A stretch of 64,000 nt of DNA from Caldicellulosiruptor kronotskyensis 2002 (GCF_000166775.1 NC_014720.1:955501-1019500), one strand, 5' to 3'. Positions 1 through 8,789 are shown, counted from the first letter of the stretch. Notes: a model not told the origin generated them from the letters alone. Numbers and translations are program-made.

Positions 1-385
1 CTTCAATTGCGCAGTTTAAAGAATCTTTGAACCATTCGATAGGATATAGGTTATATGGAAGCTTTGATGAAGCCAAATTGATATAACCTTGAGCATCTAC
101 AAGGTTTTCTTCCTCAAAAATGATTTTATCTTGATACTCACTGTATACAACGTAATAACCACTTCCAGGGGTTGCTTTGATATAGCCTTCATTTTCAAGC
201 TTGCTCAGCGCCTTTGTAACAGTTGAAAGATTCACATTTAACATCTTGCAAAGATTTCTCACAGACGGAAGCCTCTGCATATAACTAATCTCACCTGACA
301 AAATCTTTTGCTTTATATCTTCATAAAGCTGAAGGTAAAGAGGCTTTTTTAAATTCTTGTCAATCTGTATCGATACACTCATCAT
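1..385 (-). CDS. pdxR: PdxR-like MocR/GntR transcriptional regulator (5' part, runs off window)
   Basis: The reverse strand encodes at least 128 residues from an ATG pair at 385/382 to the window edge. Residues ~12-75 form a GntR winged helix-turn-helix (LPSVRNLCKMLNVNLSTVTK, then a wing around PGSGYYVVY). The protein continues into the start of an aminotransferase-like region (LPYNLYPIEWFKDSLN), the arrangement of MocR regulators. It is divergent from pdxST, which is the usual place for PdxR, the PLP-sensing activator of PLP synthesis genes. The family is clear from sequence; the PdxR role is inferred from position. Only the N-terminal quarter to third is visible, so the aminotransferase fold cannot be checked. 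Confidence 0.82.
   Translation of the reverse strand, partial: MMSVSIQIDKNLKKPLYLQLYEDIKQKILSGEISYMQRLPSVRNLCKMLNVNLSTVTKALSKLENEGYIKATPGSGYYVVYSEYQDKIIFEEENLVDAQGYINLASSKLPYNLYPIEWFKDSLNCAIE
366..377. promoter_or_regulatory. Palindrome TGTATCGATACA, candidate PdxR operator
   Basis: A perfect 12-bp palindrome lies over the first codons of the divergent regulator. Its core TATCGATA recurs at 452-459 just before pdxS. Paired copies of one core flanking the shared promoter region suggest regulator binding sites. This is inference from symmetry and position only. Confidence 0.4.
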
Positions 386-395
386 TCATCCCGTC

Positions 396-423
396 TTTAC
401 ACACAGTTTATTTTAATTATAAT
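396..423 (+). promoter_or_regulatory. SigmaA-type promoter for pdxST
   Basis: TTTACA (396-401), a 16-bp spacer and TATAAT (418-423) lie about 50 bp upstream of the pdxS start. The second TATCGATA core (452-459) falls near +25, between the promoter and the ribosome binding site GGAGGTG (461-467). Confidence 0.55.
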
Positions 424-451
424 AAAGTGGACAAAAGACTTCAACAAATTA

Positions 452-459
452 TATCGATA
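452..459. promoter_or_regulatory. Second TATCGATA core upstream of pdxS
   Basis: This 8-bp core repeats the centre of the palindrome at 366-377, 86 bp away. It immediately precedes the pdxS ribosome binding site. It is a candidate second half of a PdxR operator pair; not proven. Confidence 0.35.
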
Positions 460-474
460 CGGAGGTGCTAAATT

Positions 475-1365
475 ATGAGCGAGGTTGTAAATGAGAGATA
501 TGAGCTCAACAAAAACCTTGCGCAGATGCTAAAAGGCGGTGTCATCATGGATGTGACATCTCCAAAAGAGGCTGAGATTGCTGAAAAAGCAGGTGCTGTT
601 GCTGTTATGGCTCTTCAAAAAGTTCCGGCAGATCTGCGCAAAGAAGGCAAAGTAGCAAGAATGGCTGACCCGAAAATAATATTGGAAATTAAAAGTGCTG
701 TTTCAATACCTGTTATGGCAAAGGTAAGAATTGGACACTTTGTTGAGGCACAGATTTTAGAAGCACTTGGTATAGATTATATTGACGAAAGTGAAGTTTT
801 AACTCCTGCTGATGAGGAGCATCACATTGACAAGTGGAAGTTCAAAGCTGCGTTCGTGTGCGGTGCAAGGGATTTAGGCGAAGCTCTGAGGAGAATTCAA
901 GAGGGAGCTTCTATGATAAGAACAAAAGGTGAGGCTGGGACAGGAAATGTAGTTGAGGCGGTAAGACACCTTCGCAGAATAAATAAACAAATTAGCTATG
1001 CTGCATCGCTAAATAGAGATGAGCTTTATGCATATGCAAAGGAACTTGGAGTGTCCTATGAACTTTTGAAAAAAACAGCCGAGCTCAAACGTCTTCCTGT
1101 TGTCAACTTTGCAGCAGGAGGAATTGCAACACCAGCCGATGCAGCTTTGATGATGCAGCTTGGTGCAGATGGCGTATTTGTCGGCTCTGGTATTTTCAAG
1201 TCCAAAAATCCAGAGAAAAGAGCAAGGGCAATTGTGATGGCAACAACATATTACAATGACCCAAAAATCTTGGCAGAAATATCATACGACCTTGGCGAAG
1301 AGATGGAAGGTATAGATTTGAGAAGTCTTTCTGAGCATGAACTTTTGAGTCTCAGGGGGAATTAA
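475..1365 (+). CDS. pdxS: Pyridoxal 5'-phosphate synthase, synthase subunit PdxS
   Basis: 296 residues, the normal family length. PdxS makes PLP from ribose 5-phosphate, glyceraldehyde 3-phosphate and ammonia delivered by PdxT, in a cytosolic 12+12 complex. The TIM-barrel motifs are present: Asp26 in MDVTSP, Lys83 in MAKVRIGH and Lys150 in [12 protein letters not shown] correspond to the known catalytic Asp24, Lys81 and Lys149. The ATG follows GGAGGTG at 7-8 nt. The gene is three bases upstream of pdxT, so the two are co-transcribed and supply cofactor for enzymes such as alanine racemase encoded downstream. Confidence 0.98.
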   Translation: MSEVVNERYELNKNLAQMLKGGVIMDVTSPKEAEIAEKAGAVAVMALQKVPADLRKEGKVARMADPKIILEIKSAVSIPVMAKVRIGHFVEAQILEALGIDYIDESEVLTPADEEHHIDKWKFKAAFVCGARDLGEALRRIQEGASMIRTKGEAGTGNVVEAVRHLRRINKQISYAASLNRDELYAYAKELGVSYELLKKTAELKRLPVVNFAAGGIATPADAALMMQLGADGVFVGSGIFKSKNPEKRARAIVMATTYYNDPKILAEISYDLGEEMEGIDLRSLSEHELLSLRGN

Positions 1366-1368
1366 AAA

Positions 1369-1935
1369 TTGAAGACAATAGGAGTATTAGCTTTTCAAGG
1401 CGGAGTTATAGAACATGTGAAAAAGATAGAAGAGCTTGGGGCAAAGCCTCAGCTTGTCAAGAAAAAAGAGGACTTAAAAAACCTTGATGGTTTAATTTTG
1501 CCTGGAGGAGAAAGTACTACAATTGGAAAATTTTTGATTGAAACAGGCTTAAAAGATCAGATTTTAAACTTAATATATGAAGGTATGCCAGTTTGGGGAA
1601 CATGTGCAGGAGCAATTTTGCTTGCTAAAAATATCAAAAATCAAGGAAGTGGAGTTCTTCCCACACTTGACATATTGATAGAAAGAAATGCCTATGGAAG
1701 TCAGCTTGATAGTTTCAAAAAAGAAGTTTTTGTGCCAAAGTTTAACATAGTTACAGAGTGCGTTTTTATAAGAGCTCCCAAGATTGTTGAAGTATCAAAA
1801 GATGTTGAGGTCTTAGCAGAGCTTGAAACTCCAATTGCAGTTTTGCAAAAAAATATCTTGGCTACAACATTTCATCCGGAGCTCACATCTCAAAATTATT
1901 GGCATTCTTTCTTTGTGGAGAATGTGGTAAAATAA
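1369..1935 (+). CDS. pdxT: Pyridoxal 5'-phosphate synthase, glutaminase subunit PdxT
   Basis: 188 residues, a class I glutamine amidotransferase that hydrolyses glutamine and passes ammonia to PdxS. The triad is visible: Cys79 in WGTCAGA, His169 and Glu171 in FHPEL. The PGGEST oxyanion-loop motif is at ~46-50. The start is a TTG three bases after the pdxS stop; the upstream pdxS end (CTCAGGGGG) supplies the ribosome binding site, which argues for translational coupling. Confidence 0.97.
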   Translation: MKTIGVLAFQGGVIEHVKKIEELGAKPQLVKKKEDLKNLDGLILPGGESTTIGKFLIETGLKDQILNLIYEGMPVWGTCAGAILLAKNIKNQGSGVLPTLDILIERNAYGSQLDSFKKEVFVPKFNIVTECVFIRAPKIVEVSKDVEVLAELETPIAVLQKNILATTFHPELTSQNYWHSFFVENVVK

Positions 1936-1938
1936 TTT

Positions 1939-2103
1939 CTAAAGGTTTTCTTTTTCTTTCTCTTTTTTTCTTTTAACACTTTCTATTGGTTCAAAAAACA
2001 GACAAAAATCAGTACAGTATTTTGATGGTGGACAAACGTGAGTTTTTAAGCAGTATCCTTCTTTTTGATATTTGCAGGGATACCAGCAGCTTATAAAACT
2101 CAT
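1939..2103 (-). CDS. Small six-cysteine protein, 54 aa
   Basis: A reverse-strand ORF begins at ATG 2103 with a strong upstream AAGGAGGGA site and ends at 1939, just past pdxT. The protein has six cysteines (residues 6, 10, 18, 24, 30 and 34) in the first 34 residues and a very basic/acidic tail (KRKKEKEKE). There is no signal peptide. The cysteine spacing suggests a small metal-binding (zinc or iron-sulfur) protein; I do not recognise a named family. The strong ribosome binding site and fit between convergent and divergent neighbours support a real gene. Confidence 0.65.
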   Translation of the reverse strand: MSFISCWYPCKYQKEGYCLKTHVCPPSKYCTDFCLFFEPIESVKRKKEKEKENL

Positions 2104-2188
2104 GTTTAGTCCCTCCTTTCATTTATATTTTTTGCTGTTTTTCAAGCAAAAATTATGCAATATTTAACTTAGAAGGGGAAAATAGTTT

Positions 2189-2554
2189 ATGATATTTAAT
2201 ATTGGTATTGATGTTGTTGAAGTGGACAGATTCAAAGATATGAAGAGATTTGATGAATTTTTAAAAAGGGTGTTTACTTCCTGTGAGCTTGAATATATAA
2301 AACAGAAAAGATATAATCCTGAGACAATAGCAGGGTATTTTGCTGCAAAAGAAGCAGTTGCCAAAGCACTTTCAACAGGAGTTGTTTTTTGCTTTAAAGA
2401 CATAGAAATACAAAAAGGAAAAACTGGTTGTCCAATGGTGAAGCTTTATAACAGGGCAGAGGCTCTTTGTTTTGATCTTGGAATTAAAAATATTGTGGTG
2501 AGTATATCTCACCAAAAATCGGTTGCAGTTGCAGTTGCCATTGCTGAAAAATAA
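2189..2554 (+). CDS. acpS: Holo-[acyl-carrier-protein] synthase AcpS
   Basis: 121 residues, normal for AcpS, which transfers 4'-phosphopantetheine from CoA to acyl carrier protein. Mg-binding Asp8 in GIDVVEVDRF and Glu55 in FAAKEAVAKAL are the family hallmarks, and the C-terminal ISHQKSVAVAVA strand is typical. The start is ATG 2189 after GAAGGGGAA. It heads a tightly spaced run (acpS-nnr-lipoprotein-alr). Confidence 0.97.
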   Translation: MIFNIGIDVVEVDRFKDMKRFDEFLKRVFTSCELEYIKQKRYNPETIAGYFAAKEAVAKALSTGVVFCFKDIEIQKGKTGCPMVKLYNRAEALCFDLGIKNIVVSISHQKSVAVAVAIAEK

Positions 2555-2574
2555 AAAAAAAGAAGGGATGATAA

Positions 2575-4110
2575 ATGTTTGTTTTGACCTCATCCCAGAT
2601 GAGGGAAATTGACAGGAAAGCTTCGCAAGAAATAGGGATACCTGAAGTTGTGTTGATGGAGAATGCTGGTTTTTGTGTTTTTGAAGAGATAAGAAAGGAT
2701 TTTGAAACTCTTGATGACAAAAACATTGCAGTTTTTTGCGGAAAAGGCAACAATGGCGGTGATGGATTTGTTGTTGCAAGGTATCTTGCCCAGGTTTGTC
2801 CAAATGTAAAGGTATTCTTATTCGATGAGAATGTGACTTTGACATCCAAAGTTTTCCTTGATATATTGAAAAGGCTGGAAGTCGATGTTAGCATTTTGTC
2901 AGAAGAACTATTATTATCTCTCAAAACCCAGAGATTTGACATAATAGTTGACGCAATCTTTGGAATAGGTCTTTCAAAAGACATTGATGGGCTTTATAAA
3001 AAGGCAATTGAGTATATAAATGGTAGCAGTGCTTGTGTATATTCGGTTGACATTCCAAGTGGAATTTGCTCTGATTCAGCTCAAGTTAAAGGCTGTGCTG
3101 TTAAGGCTAACAAGACAGTAACGTTTGTTTACCCTAAGATAGGGAATATTTTGTACCCAGGTAGCTATTATTGTGGAAAGGTAATTGTTAAAGATATAGG
3201 TATCCCTGAAAAGATTATCAAAGATATCAAGGTAAAAATTCTAACAGCCGAGGATTTAGATATATCCAAATTTTACAGGTTTCCCGACTCTCACAAAGGC
3301 GATTATGGCAAGGTGGGAATAGTTGCAGGGTCAAAGTATTATCCTGGTGCGGCGGTTTTATGTAGCAATGCTGCACTGCAAAGCGGCTGTGGACTTTGCT
3401 ACTTAATAACACCCCAAGAAGCGCTTTATTTTCAGAATTTAAGAAAACCGGAGATAATAGTGCTGCCTGTTGATGGCAAAGAAGGTGTTATATCTTTTGA
3501 TGGTTTTGTAAAATTTGACGAATACCTTGCCAAGTTTGATGTTTTGGGATTTGGCTGTGGGCTTACGAAGAATGAAGAAGTTGAAAAGATATTGATTCAT
3601 ATTTTAGAAAATTTCCAAATACCTATTGTAATAGATGCAGATGGACTAAATACTCTGTCATCAAGCCAAAAAGCAAAAAAACTCTTGGCAAACTATAAAT
3701 CTCAAAAAGTTTTAACCCCACATTATATGGAAGCTGCAAGGATTCTTGGCGTTGATGTAAAAGATGTTGCTAAAAGTCCAATTGATGCTGCCACAAAGAT
3801 TGCAAGTGAATTTAGAGCTATATGCGTACTAAAAGGTTCAAGAACAATAATAACAGACGGAGATGAGGTTTTTATAAATGTTCTTGGCAATCCTGGCATG
3901 GCAAAAGGCGGAAGCGGAGATGTTCTCACGGGTATTATTTTGTCTATGATTGCTCAAGGGTATTCTGCTTTTGAGGCGGCAAAACTGTCGGTATATCTTC
4001 ATTCTCTTTCGGCAGATATCTTGCTTGAAAAAAAGGCAATGCAGACAATTTTGCCCTCAGATATTATAGAGGGGTTGGACAGTGCTATTAGGAGACTAAT
4101 TGAAGGTTAA
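2575..4110 (+). CDS. nnr: Bifunctional NAD(P)H-hydrate epimerase / ADP-dependent NAD(P)H-hydrate dehydratase
   Basis: 511 residues with two domains. The N-terminal YjeF_N epimerase (~1-215) shows GKGNNGGDGFVVARYL. The C-terminal ribokinase-like ADP-dependent dehydratase (~225-505) shows HKGDYGKVGIVAGS, DADGLN and NPGMAKGGSGDVLTG. Together they repair damaged NAD(P)H hydrates, which form faster at high temperature. The start ATG follows AGAAGGGATG. It sits 20 bp after acpS, a common Firmicute pairing. Confidence 0.96.
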   Translation: MFVLTSSQMREIDRKASQEIGIPEVVLMENAGFCVFEEIRKDFETLDDKNIAVFCGKGNNGGDGFVVARYLAQVCPNVKVFLFDENVTLTSKVFLDILKRLEVDVSILSEELLLSLKTQRFDIIVDAIFGIGLSKDIDGLYKKAIEYINGSSACVYSVDIPSGICSDSAQVKGCAVKANKTVTFVYPKIGNILYPGSYYCGKVIVKDIGIPEKIIKDIKVKILTAEDLDISKFYRFPDSHKGDYGKVGIVAGSKYYPGAAVLCSNAALQSGCGLCYLITPQEALYFQNLRKPEIIVLPVDGKEGVISFDGFVKFDEYLAKFDVLGFGCGLTKNEEVEKILIHILENFQIPIVIDADGLNTLSSSQKAKKLLANYKSQKVLTPHYMEAARILGVDVKDVAKSPIDAATKIASEFRAICVLKGSRTIITDGDEVFINVLGNPGMAKGGSGDVLTGIILSMIAQGYSAFEAAKLSVYLHSLSADILLEKKAMQTILPSDIIEGLDSAIRRLIEG

Positions 4111-4119
4111 ATATAAAAA

Positions 4120-4641
4120 ATGAGGTTTTTGTCTAAAAAACTCTGGCTGTGTATAGTAGTTATGCTGCTTTTTGAACTTTCCGGATGCAAAAATACTGTT
4201 CAACGTCCTGCTTTAAAAATTTTTCCCGACTATATTGCAAAAGGTTATGTGGAAATCTCTTCAAAAGATGGTGTTTCAAAGTACTCGTTTTTAGAAAAGA
4301 GAATTGATGGGAGGGTTGAGGCGGAGTTTGTAAAAGGCACAAGACAAATAAAATTGACAAAAGAGGACGGAAATGTTTTGATGGATGGCAAAAACATAAA
4401 AAGTATTGCCCAGGACATATTTTTGGACTACTATATAGATAAGCTGATAAATGCCGAAAAGTACTCAATTGTAGTTCAGCAGAATCAAACAATTGTCACA
4501 TTGGAGCTGAAAGGTGATATAAGGTACCTTCACTTCTACTTTATAAACGGAGAACTGGAAAAGATAGGAGTAATATACCAGGATAAAAGGTTTATGAAAA
4601 CCATTTATTTGACGGAATATAAAAAGTATAGAAAGGGATGA
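4120..4641 (+). CDS. Lipoprotein between nnr and alr (YdcC position)
   Basis: 173 residues. A basic N-terminus and hydrophobic segment end in a lipobox LSGC with Cys23, so it should be lipid-anchored outside the membrane. The rest is beta-rich without a clear motif. In Bacillus the same slot between acpS and alr holds ydcC, a LolA-like lipoprotein; this one is about half that length, so equivalence is only inferred. It starts 9 bp after nnr and overlaps alr by 4 bp. Confidence 0.8.
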   Translation: MRFLSKKLWLCIVVMLLFELSGCKNTVQRPALKIFPDYIAKGYVEISSKDGVSKYSFLEKRIDGRVEAEFVKGTRQIKLTKEDGNVLMDGKNIKSIAQDIFLDYYIDKLINAEKYSIVVQQNQTIVTLELKGDIRYLHFYFINGELEKIGVIYQDKRFMKTIYLTEYKKYRKG

Positions 4642-5810
4642 ACAAATTGTCGCTCTACAACAGAGTTTGGGCAGAGATTGATCTTGACAATTTGGTGTAC
4701 AATCTTGAAAACATCAAGAAAAAGATTTTACCCCAAACTCATATAATGGCAGTGGTGAAGGCTGATGCATATGGGCACGGAGCGGTTGAAATTTCAAGAG
4801 TACTTGTAAAAAATGGTGTTAGTATGCTTGCTGTGGCAATAATTGACGAGGCATTGCAGTTGAGACATTTCAATTTTGATGTTCCAATTTTAATTTTAGG
4901 TTTTACTCCTTTTGAACTTTCTGAGCAGGTTGTTGAAAACGAGATAAGCCAAACAGTTTACACGTATGAGCAGGCATATTATCTTAGCCAGGCAGCACAA
5001 AAGATAGGAAAAAAAGCCAAGATACATATCAAAGTTGATACTGGAATGGGAAGAATTGGATTTTTGTGCTGTGAACAGAGCGTAAACACCATATTAAATA
5101 TTGCTAAGCTGCCGAACATCGAACTTGAAGGAATATTCTCTCATTTTTCATCTGCAGACGATCCAGATTCGGATGATTTTACGCATGAGCAGTTTATGAA
5201 ATTTGAAAACTTTGTGAAAGAACTCAATAAAAATGGGGTATACTTTAAATATAAGCACATTGCAAATAGCAGTGCGGCAATCCGTTTCCCCCAGTATCAA
5301 CTTGATGTTGTAAGGCTTGGTCTTATCCTATACGGGCTTTATCCAAACAGTAGCTTGAAAGAGCACATAAGTATCAAGCCTGTGATGTCTGTCAAGGCAA
5401 GAGTTATCAATGTAAAGGAGGTGCCGGAAGGCTTCCCAATAAGCTACAACAGAAGGTATATAACTACACGCAAAAGCAAAATTGCCACCATACCTATCGG
5501 TTATGCAGATGGTTTTACGCGCGTTGGAAGCAGTCAAAGACATGTTCTCATAAAAGGTGAGTTTGCCAAGGTTGTTGGGAGTATATGTATGGACCAGTGC
5601 ATGGTAGATGTGACCGATATTGAGGATGTGAAGATTGGCGATGAGGTTGTCATTATAGGAAAACAAGGAAAAAATGAGATTTTGGCTGACCATTTGGCTG
5701 AGCAGATTGGCACTATAAACTATGAGGTTGTGTGTTCGTTTAGCAAGCGAATTCCACGGGTTTATATAAAGGATGGGCGAGTTGTCAAAATATTAAACTA
5801 TATCTTATGA
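4638..5810 (+). CDS. alr: Alanine racemase
   Basis: 390 residues. This PLP enzyme interconverts L- and D-alanine for peptidoglycan. The cofactor lysine is Lys41 in VVKADAYGHG; the second catalytic base is Tyr270 in PISYNRRY. The pattern DTGMGRIGF and the C-terminal beta domain (SICMDQCMVDVTD) are as expected. Its ATG overlaps the preceding stop (ATGA), so it is translationally coupled. Confidence 0.97.
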   Translation: MNKLSLYNRVWAEIDLDNLVYNLENIKKKILPQTHIMAVVKADAYGHGAVEISRVLVKNGVSMLAVAIIDEALQLRHFNFDVPILILGFTPFELSEQVVENEISQTVYTYEQAYYLSQAAQKIGKKAKIHIKVDTGMGRIGFLCCEQSVNTILNIAKLPNIELEGIFSHFSSADDPDSDDFTHEQFMKFENFVKELNKNGVYFKYKHIANSSAAIRFPQYQLDVVRLGLILYGLYPNSSLKEHISIKPVMSVKARVINVKEVPEGFPISYNRRYITTRKSKIATIPIGYADGFTRVGSSQRHVLIKGEFAKVVGSICMDQCMVDVTDIEDVKIGDEVVIIGKQGKNEILADHLAEQIGTINYEVVCSFSKRIPRVYIKDGRVVKILNYIL

Positions 5811-5820
5811 AAAATTTACA

Positions 5821-5850
5821 TTGATTTATCCTTTTCAAAAACCGTATAAT
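5821..5850 (+). promoter_or_regulatory. SigmaA-type promoter before the antitoxin-mazF pair
   Basis: TTGATT (5821-5826), 18-bp spacer, TATAAT (5845-5850), in the only gap of the alr-mazF region. It suggests the toxin-antitoxin pair has its own promoter. Confidence 0.5.
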
Positions 5851-5915
5851 GATAATAAGCTCATCCGCTTATTCCTACATGTTTTTTATATTTTGTTTTG
5901 CAAGGGGGAAATGAG

Positions 5916-6230
5916 ATGCCGCAAATACGATTTGTGAAATTCCTTTTGCAGTATAAAAGTAATTCTTATGATGATAGTTTTATGAGGACAGCTATTGAAA
6001 AAAGAAAGCTGAAAAAGATTGAAAGAGAACTTGAAAGTTGTTATAAAAAGTATGCAGAGCTAAATAGAAACATTGCAAACGAATGGCTTGCACTTGACTT
6101 TGAAGGACTTTTAAAATATGAGAATATAATTTACGATGATTTTGGGTATGATTTTTATAGAATAGAAGAAAGTAGGGTAGCGGAGAGTGGAGAAAGTGAT
6201 ACAGCAAAATCAAAATCAACCACCACTTGA
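5916..6230 (+). CDS. Probable MazE/EndoAI-type antitoxin (divergent)
   Basis: 104 residues from ATG 5916, chosen because AAGGGGGAA lies 7 nt upstream; an in-frame TTG at 5898 is less likely. The N-terminus ([11 protein letters not shown]) could be the strand of a ribbon-helix-helix, followed by a charged helical middle ([19 protein letters not shown]) and an acidic tail. Identity rests mainly on position: it overlaps the following mazF by 44 bp, as antitoxins do, and in Bacillus ndoAI sits between alr and ndoA. Sequence similarity to EndoAI is weak. Confidence 0.65.
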   Translation: MPQIRFVKFLLQYKSNSYDDSFMRTAIEKRKLKKIERELESCYKKYAELNRNIANEWLALDFEGLLKYENIIYDDFGYDFYRIEESRVAESGESDTAKSKSTTT

Positions 6231-6630
6231 AATCAAAAGGGGAGACATATTTTATGCTGACCTTGCTCCACATGTTGGTTCTGAGCAGGGCGGCATAAGA
6301 CCAGTTCTGGTAATTCAAAATGATATAGGGAACAAATACAGCCCAACTGTGATTGTGGCTGCGATAACTTCACAGATTGGCAAAGCTAAATTTCCAACGC
6401 ATGTTGAGATTCGTGCGGGTGAGTTTGGTCTCAGCCGTGACTCTGTCATTTTACTTGAGCAGATCAGAACAATTGACAAAGTGCGGCTCAAAAATAAGGT
6501 TGGCAAGCTTTCTGATGAGGTCATGGAAAAAGTAAACCAGGCAATTCTGATAAGCCTTGGGCTAATAGAATGGACAGCGGAGGGATATGATTGGAAAAAG
6601 AAAGAAGGCGCAGGTTTAAAAAAGGCGTAA
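6187..6630 (+). CDS. mazF: MazF/NdoA-type endoribonuclease toxin
   Basis: 147 residues (GTG 6187; GTG 6196 is an equally possible start). The core [37 protein letters not shown] and [15 protein letters not shown] is the highly conserved MazF/PemK signature, matching the Bacillus EndoA type that cleaves single-stranded mRNA. It runs ~20 residues beyond the usual ~116-residue family at the C-terminus ([16 protein letters not shown]) and ~10 at the N-terminus. It overlaps the antitoxin upstream and the next gene downstream. Confidence 0.93.
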   Translation: MEKVIQQNQNQPPLEIKRGDIFYADLAPHVGSEQGGIRPVLVIQNDIGNKYSPTVIVAAITSQIGKAKFPTHVEIRAGEFGLSRDSVILLEQIRTIDKVRLKNKVGKLSDEVMEKVNQAILISLGLIEWTAEGYDWKKKEGAGLKKA

Positions 6631-7238
6631 ATTTTTTGATACTTGTTCTGGTCGCAGGAGTGCTGAGCATGGGGGTTATATTTGCATCTACACAGTCAAT
6701 TGACAGCAATGCTCTTGTCACATACGGTTTTTTAAAAAAGCAGGTTGACCAGTTAAAGGCGTACATAGACAATAAAATAAATGAATTAGATAAGAAAATA
6801 AAGGATACAAATATTTCTTCAGGGCAAGCACAAGATATTTCAAAGTTGCAAAGCCAGCTTGCCAATTTATCTTCCGAGATTGAAAAACTAAAGAAGCAAA
6901 CTACGCAGCTTGATACCAAGCTTAAAAACGTCTCAGGTTCTTCAGTAGTAAAAAAGAGCGATTTTGTATACACCAAAGGTTACGAGGTTATTAAGGTACC
7001 AAAAAGCAAGACCATCTTGTTTGATGCATCAACAGAGTTTGTGGTGCGGGTTGGAAAAGCTATTTCTGTTGTGCCCAAAGGGGCAACAATTATTGATTTG
7101 ACAAGCGCAAAAGATGTGGGAGCAAACCAGCAACTTTTATTTAACCATTTTTATTTAGTGGCAAGAAGCGATGGTAGAGGATTCAAAGCACTTGATGATG
7201 TGTGGGTAATTGTAAATGGTGGGTACAAAATCAAATAA
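6591..7238 (+). CDS. Exported coiled-coil protein of unknown function
   Basis: 215 residues, TTG start with GCGGAGGGA 7-8 nt upstream and overlap with mazF. A very basic start (RRRRFKKG) and a hydrophobic segment (~12-32) look like a signal peptide or membrane anchor. Residues ~48-110 form a heptad-like coiled coil ([19 protein letters not shown]). The C-terminal ~100 residues are a beta-rich domain ([19 protein letters not shown]). I do not recognise the family. Confidence 0.7.
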   Translation: MEKERRRRFKKGVNFLILVLVAGVLSMGVIFASTQSIDSNALVTYGFLKKQVDQLKAYIDNKINELDKKIKDTNISSGQAQDISKLQSQLANLSSEIEKLKKQTTQLDTKLKNVSGSSVVKKSDFVYTKGYEVIKVPKSKTILFDASTEFVVRVGKAISVVPKGATIIDLTSAKDVGANQQLLFNHFYLVARSDGRGFKALDDVWVIVNGGYKIK

Positions 7239-7255
7239 CAAAGGGGAAGAATATT

Positions 7256-7903
7256 ATGAAAATAGATATTTTAGCGGCGGCGACAGCCGGTTTTTTGTCT
7301 TTTTTCTCACCCTGTATTTTGCCGCTTATACCTGTGTATGTTCTATATCTTTTTTCTCAAAAGGGTAGCAGGTTAAAAAATAGCCTTTTGTTTGTTCTGG
7401 GATTTTCAATTGTCTTTGTTGTACTTGGAGTGCTTGCTGCAGCGGTAGGCAGTGTTTTTTCTGGGTACAGTTTTCTGCTAAAAAAGATAGCAGCAATAGT
7501 TATTGTTTTGATGGGTCTGGTGATGCTTGACTTGTCACCAGATTTTTTAAAAAGGATTTTTATACCTATACAGGGTAAAGGTAATTTGGATATTAATGCT
7601 TCACCGTTGATTTTAGGAATGGTTTTGAGCATAAGCTGGACACCCTGTGTAGGACCAGTTTTGACGTCTATTTTGAGCATGGCGGCTATTTCAAAGACTC
7701 TTTTAAAAGGAGCGATGCTGCTTTTTATCTATTCGATAGGTTTTGCCGTGCCGTTTTTGATCTCAAGCTTTTTAATAGACAGGCTAAAAGCTTTTTTTGG
7801 CATGTTGAATAGGTACAGCAGGGCAATAGAGTATTTTACAGGTGCGCTTTTGATTGCATTTGGCATGCTTGCGTTTTTTGATAAGATAAATTTCTTCAGG
7901 TAG
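7256..7903 (+). CDS. ccdA: CcdA-like thiol-disulfide transmembrane transporter
   Basis: 215 residues from ATG 7256 (AAGGGGAAG upstream). Six hydrophobic spans. The two redox cysteines that carry electrons across the membrane are Cys20 in FFSPCILPLIP and Cys131 in SWTPCVGPV. It should pass reducing power from cytosolic thioredoxin to outward-facing thioredoxin-like proteins; the next gene encodes such a partner. Confidence 0.95.
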   Translation: MKIDILAAATAGFLSFFSPCILPLIPVYVLYLFSQKGSRLKNSLLFVLGFSIVFVVLGVLAAAVGSVFSGYSFLLKKIAAIVIVLMGLVMLDLSPDFLKRIFIPIQGKGNLDINASPLILGMVLSISWTPCVGPVLTSILSMAAISKTLLKGAMLLFIYSIGFAVPFLISSFLIDRLKAFFGMLNRYSRAIEYFTGALLIAFGMLAFFDKINFFR

Positions 7904-7937
7904 AAAATAGAAAAATTCAAAAAGAGGTGAATATTTT

Positions 7938-8438
7938 ATGTTGAATAATAGAATCAAAAGTGTTATCTTTATATTGATAAGCGCCATTTTGATTGGGCTT
8001 TTAGTATACCAGATTATGTCGCGCTCAAAAGAGAATGCAGCTGCCGAAGGTATAGTTAATTTCAAGCTTGTATCAGTGGATGGCAAAGAGTATTCATTAT
8101 CAGATTTTAGGGGCAAAAAGGTTGTGCTCAACTTTTTTGCAACATGGTGTCCACCCTGCAGGGCTGAGATACCCGATTTTGAAAGATTCCATCGCGAAAA
8201 CAAAGATGTTGTTTTGATTGGCATTAATATTCAAGAAGATAAAGCAACAGTTGAGGAATTCTTAAGTTCAATGGGAATTACGTACCCAGTACTTCTTGAC
8301 AGGGATGGGAAGGTTTCTGCACAATTTGGGATTGAAGGAATACCCACAACATTTTTGATTGACGAAAATGGAAGGATAATAGCGAAAAACGTTGGTATGA
8401 TGACTTATGAGCAGCTTAAAAAATTTGCTGGAAAGTAA
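7938..8438 (+). CDS. Membrane-anchored thioredoxin-like protein (TlpA/ResA type)
   Basis: 166 residues. An uncleaved N-terminal anchor (~6-27) is followed by an AhpC/TSA-like thioredoxin fold with active site Cys71-Pro-Pro-Cys74 (FFATWCPPCRAE) and the cis-Pro loop GIPTTFLID. It should reduce disulfides on the outer membrane face with electrons from CcdA. AAAGAGGTG lies upstream of ATG 7938. Candidate clients include the exported proteins encoded nearby, but none is shown. Confidence 0.93.
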   Translation: MLNNRIKSVIFILISAILIGLLVYQIMSRSKENAAAEGIVNFKLVSVDGKEYSLSDFRGKKVVLNFFATWCPPCRAEIPDFERFHRENKDVVLIGINIQEDKATVEEFLSSMGITYPVLLDRDGKVSAQFGIEGIPTTFLIDENGRIIAKNVGMMTYEQLKKFAGK

Positions 8439-8468
8439 AAATACTTCGAAAAAAGGGAATGAAAAAGG

Positions 8469-8789
8469 ATGCTGTATGGTGAGAGGCTTCTTTTTGGGGA
8501 TATGTGGGTTGAAGTTAATGGTTCGATTGCTTCGGTAGGTATAACTAAAAATTTGGAGATGGAGCTTGGTGACATTGTGATGTTTGAGTTTTTCAAGACG
8601 TCAGGGTATATTCAAGAAGGAGAGGAGTTTGCAAGAATTGAGTCAATCTACAAGACGTACACTTTGAAATCCCCAGTGAGTGGTTATATAAGGTGGGTAA
8701 ACCGTGAGCTTCCTTTTGATCCTACTTTATTAAATTTATTACCAGAAGAAACAGAAATAATTAGTATAGACATCCAGCAACTTGTGTGA
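8469..8789 (+). CDS. GcvH-like lipoyl-domain protein lacking the lipoyl lysine
   Basis: 106 residues with the beta-sandwich pattern of glycine cleavage H proteins: WVEVNGSIASVGIT, then LGDIVMFE, then ESIYKTYTLKSPVSGYIRWVN. Aligned with the usual ESVKAASDxYxPVSG, the lipoyl-lysine position is Tyr, with a Lys one residue later. It may not be lipoylated. No other glycine-cleavage genes are nearby. A role beside the redox pair is possible but unsupported. Confidence 0.75.
   Translation: MLYGERLLFGDMWVEVNGSIASVGITKNLEMELGDIVMFEFFKTSGYIQEGEEFARIESIYKTYTLKSPVSGYIRWVNRELPFDPTLLNLLPEETEIISIDIQQLV

Noticed and set aside
2372-2984. Two overlapping 157- and 166-codon reverse ORFs across acpS and nnr
   Set aside because: They lie opposite two firmly identified genes and have low-complexity Ser/Phe/His content typical of antisense frames.
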